A stretch of DNA of 14,997 nucleotides, from assembly GCA_003175915.1 (NCBI GenBank), contig PSRH01000241.1:1-14997 (forward strand), written 5' to 3'. The notes under the pieces are model-generated. The model made no database searches. It was given only the letters and a program-made list of their open reading frames with translations, and was not told where the DNA came from. The stretch is from Candidatus Melainabacteria bacterium. GTDB taxonomy: Bacteria; Cyanobacteriota; Vampirovibrionia; Obscuribacterales; Obscuribacteraceae. A program made the translations under genes and the position numbers. The first letter of the stretch is position 1. Each line of letters opens with the position of its first letter. Below are positions 14,020 to 14,997 of the stretch, piece after piece.

Positions 14020-14997
14020 CTAGAACTGGAAGTAGATGAACCTTGGCGAGGTGTCCGGGCTGAAGATGGTGAGAATGCACATCATTGTCGCCATGGTGGC
14101 TACCTGGAGCACCCAGGGAGGGCTTTCGTAAAGCTTTTTCCCTTTCAGCCAGTTCACGATAACTTGCGCCAGCATAAGAACCGGCAGGATAAGCAATAGG
14201 GCCGGGAAGATAATTGGATCGCGTATCTGCAATACTGCCAACTGACTGGCGCTGAAGTGGAGCAAATCGATAGGTGCGTGCAATAGCTTGGTGAGGATTT
14301 GGATGGCGGTACTCCAGTTATCTGCTCTGAACAGAACCCAGCCGATGCAAACAACGTGGAAGGTGAAGATGACCGACAAAACGTGATAGAGCTTTGATTT
14401 AAAAAGAGTGCTGGCGATGCCGAGCTTCTCCAAAATTAGAGTGTACTCTTTGTGGATAACCAGTGCTAATCCATGGAAGGCACCCCAGACCAGGAAATGC
14501 ATGGCTGCTCCGTGCCATAATCCGCCCAGGGTCATAGTGATTAAAAGGTTGCGGTAAGTGAGCCATTTAGAACAGCGCGAGCCGCCCAGGGGAATGAACA
14601 AGTAATCGCGCAGCCAGGTGGAAAGGCTGATGTGCCAACGGTGCCAGAAATCGCTGACGTTGGCTGCAATGTAAGGCAAATTGAAATTGATCGGTACTTT
14701 GTAACCGAAAAGCATCGCCGAACCTCTGGCGATGTCCGTGTAGCCGGCGAAATCGAAAAATATTTGAAAAGCGAAAGCGTAGGTAATTAACCAGAGATCC
14801 AGAGAAGAAAAATTCTCCGGGTTTTTAAAGCCTGCCTGGACGACCGTAGCCAAATTGTCGGCAATTAGAACCTTCTTGCACAGTCCCATAAGGATAAGCT
14901 GCATGCCGTTGTCCAAATAATCCCATTTGAATTTGGCAGGAATGCTCAACTGCGGAATGAAGTCCTGATAGCGCTTAATCGGTCCGGCAATTTGAGT
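14020..14997 (-). CDS. MBOAT O-acyltransferase, AlgI-like (5' end beyond the window)
   Basis: The last 325 codons are present; the frame runs open through the window edge, so the N terminus and start lie outside. MBOAT proteins are multi-pass enzymes that move acyl groups across the inner membrane, as AlgI does for alginate. The edge-proximal AGPIKRYQDF segment matches the AlgI-type motif that precedes this part of the protein. Others are FFDFAGYTDIARGSAMLFGY, NFNLPYIAANVSDFWHRWHI, SLSTWLRDYLFIPLGGSR and LGGLWHGA, whose His (codon 14512-14514) is the presumed catalytic residue. Several hydrophobic helices follow toward the C terminus. It heads an operon with two SGNH-type genes, which supports a surface-glycan O-acetylation role; DltB-type D-alanyl transfer is less likely because no dltA/dltC is visible. 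An apparent start at TTG14949 is internal. Confidence 0.93.
   Translation of the reverse strand, partial: TQIAGPIKRYQDFIPQLSIPAKFKWDYLDNGMQLILMGLCKKVLIADNLATVVQAGFKNPENFSSLDLWLITYAFAFQIFFDFAGYTDIARGSAMLFGYKVPINFNLPYIAANVSDFWHRWHISLSTWLRDYLFIPLGGSRCSKWLTYRNLLITMTLGGLWHGAAMHFLVWGAFHGLALVIHKEYTLILEKLGIASTLFKSKLYHVLSVIFTFHVVCIGWVLFRADNWSTAIQILTKLLHAPIDLLHFSASQLAVLQIRDPIIFPALLLILPVLMLAQVIVNWLKGKKLYESPPWVLQVATMATMMCILTIFSPDTSPRFIYFQF

Noticed and set aside
1..14997. CRISPR arrays, transposases, integrases, tRNA or rRNA genes
   Set aside because: Reading through the window gave no regularly spaced repeats, no mobile-element proteins and no recognisable structural RNA.

Overview
The window reads as ordinary bacterial chromosome: about 50% GC, densely coded, genes on both strands, with no mobile elements, CRISPR array, tRNA or rRNA visible. 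The gene content is a SigB/SigF-type sigma factor close to a prepilin peptidase and an MshEN-domain protein, a PknB-type kinase carrying TPR repeats, and an AlgI-like acetylation cluster. This mix, plus two GCGATCGC octamers, suggests a non-photosynthetic relative of Cyanobacteria (Melainabacteria/Vampirovibrionia, possibly an Obscuribacterales member). That placement is inference; no marker gene in the window settles it.

Layout. Positions 11-670 (+) encode a MobA-like molybdenum cofactor guanylyltransferase. It converges on an unrecognised helical protein (704-1282, -). Next, on the minus strand and read right to left, lie an MshEN/GspE-like protein with no ATPase core (3679-4554), a SigB/SigF-type sigma factor with its own promoter (2668-3516), and an enlarged prepilin peptidase (1416-2582). 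This looks like a type IV pilus/secretion regulatory neighbourhood. A divergent spacer separates it from a GT-C membrane glycosyltransferase, whose true start appears to be an ATT codon at 4800 (4800-6398, +). That gene converges on a GT2 glycosyltransferase (6411-7217, -). Two plus-strand genes follow: a three-TM protein with TPR-like repeats (7297-8544) and a transmembrane Ser/Thr kinase with a TPR-rich outer region (8630-10606). A 10-bp perfect inverted repeat closes this block.

The right end is entirely on the minus strand. An MBOAT acyltransferase, cut by the window edge, is followed by two tandem paralogous membrane-anchored SGNH proteins, the second translationally coupled to the first through an ATGA overlap. 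This matches the architecture of cell-surface polysaccharide O-acetylation systems such as AlgI/AlgJ: the MBOAT passes acyl groups across the membrane and the SGNH proteins place them on a glycan. The glycan here is unknown. A secreted YceI-family protein with its own -10 element (10679-11278) lies downstream and is probably a separate transcription unit.

The points most worth following up are the ATPase-less GspE/PilB-like protein next to a sigma factor and prepilin peptidase, the ATT start of the GT-C enzyme, the enlarged loop of the prepilin peptidase, and the MBOAT plus double-SGNH cassette.
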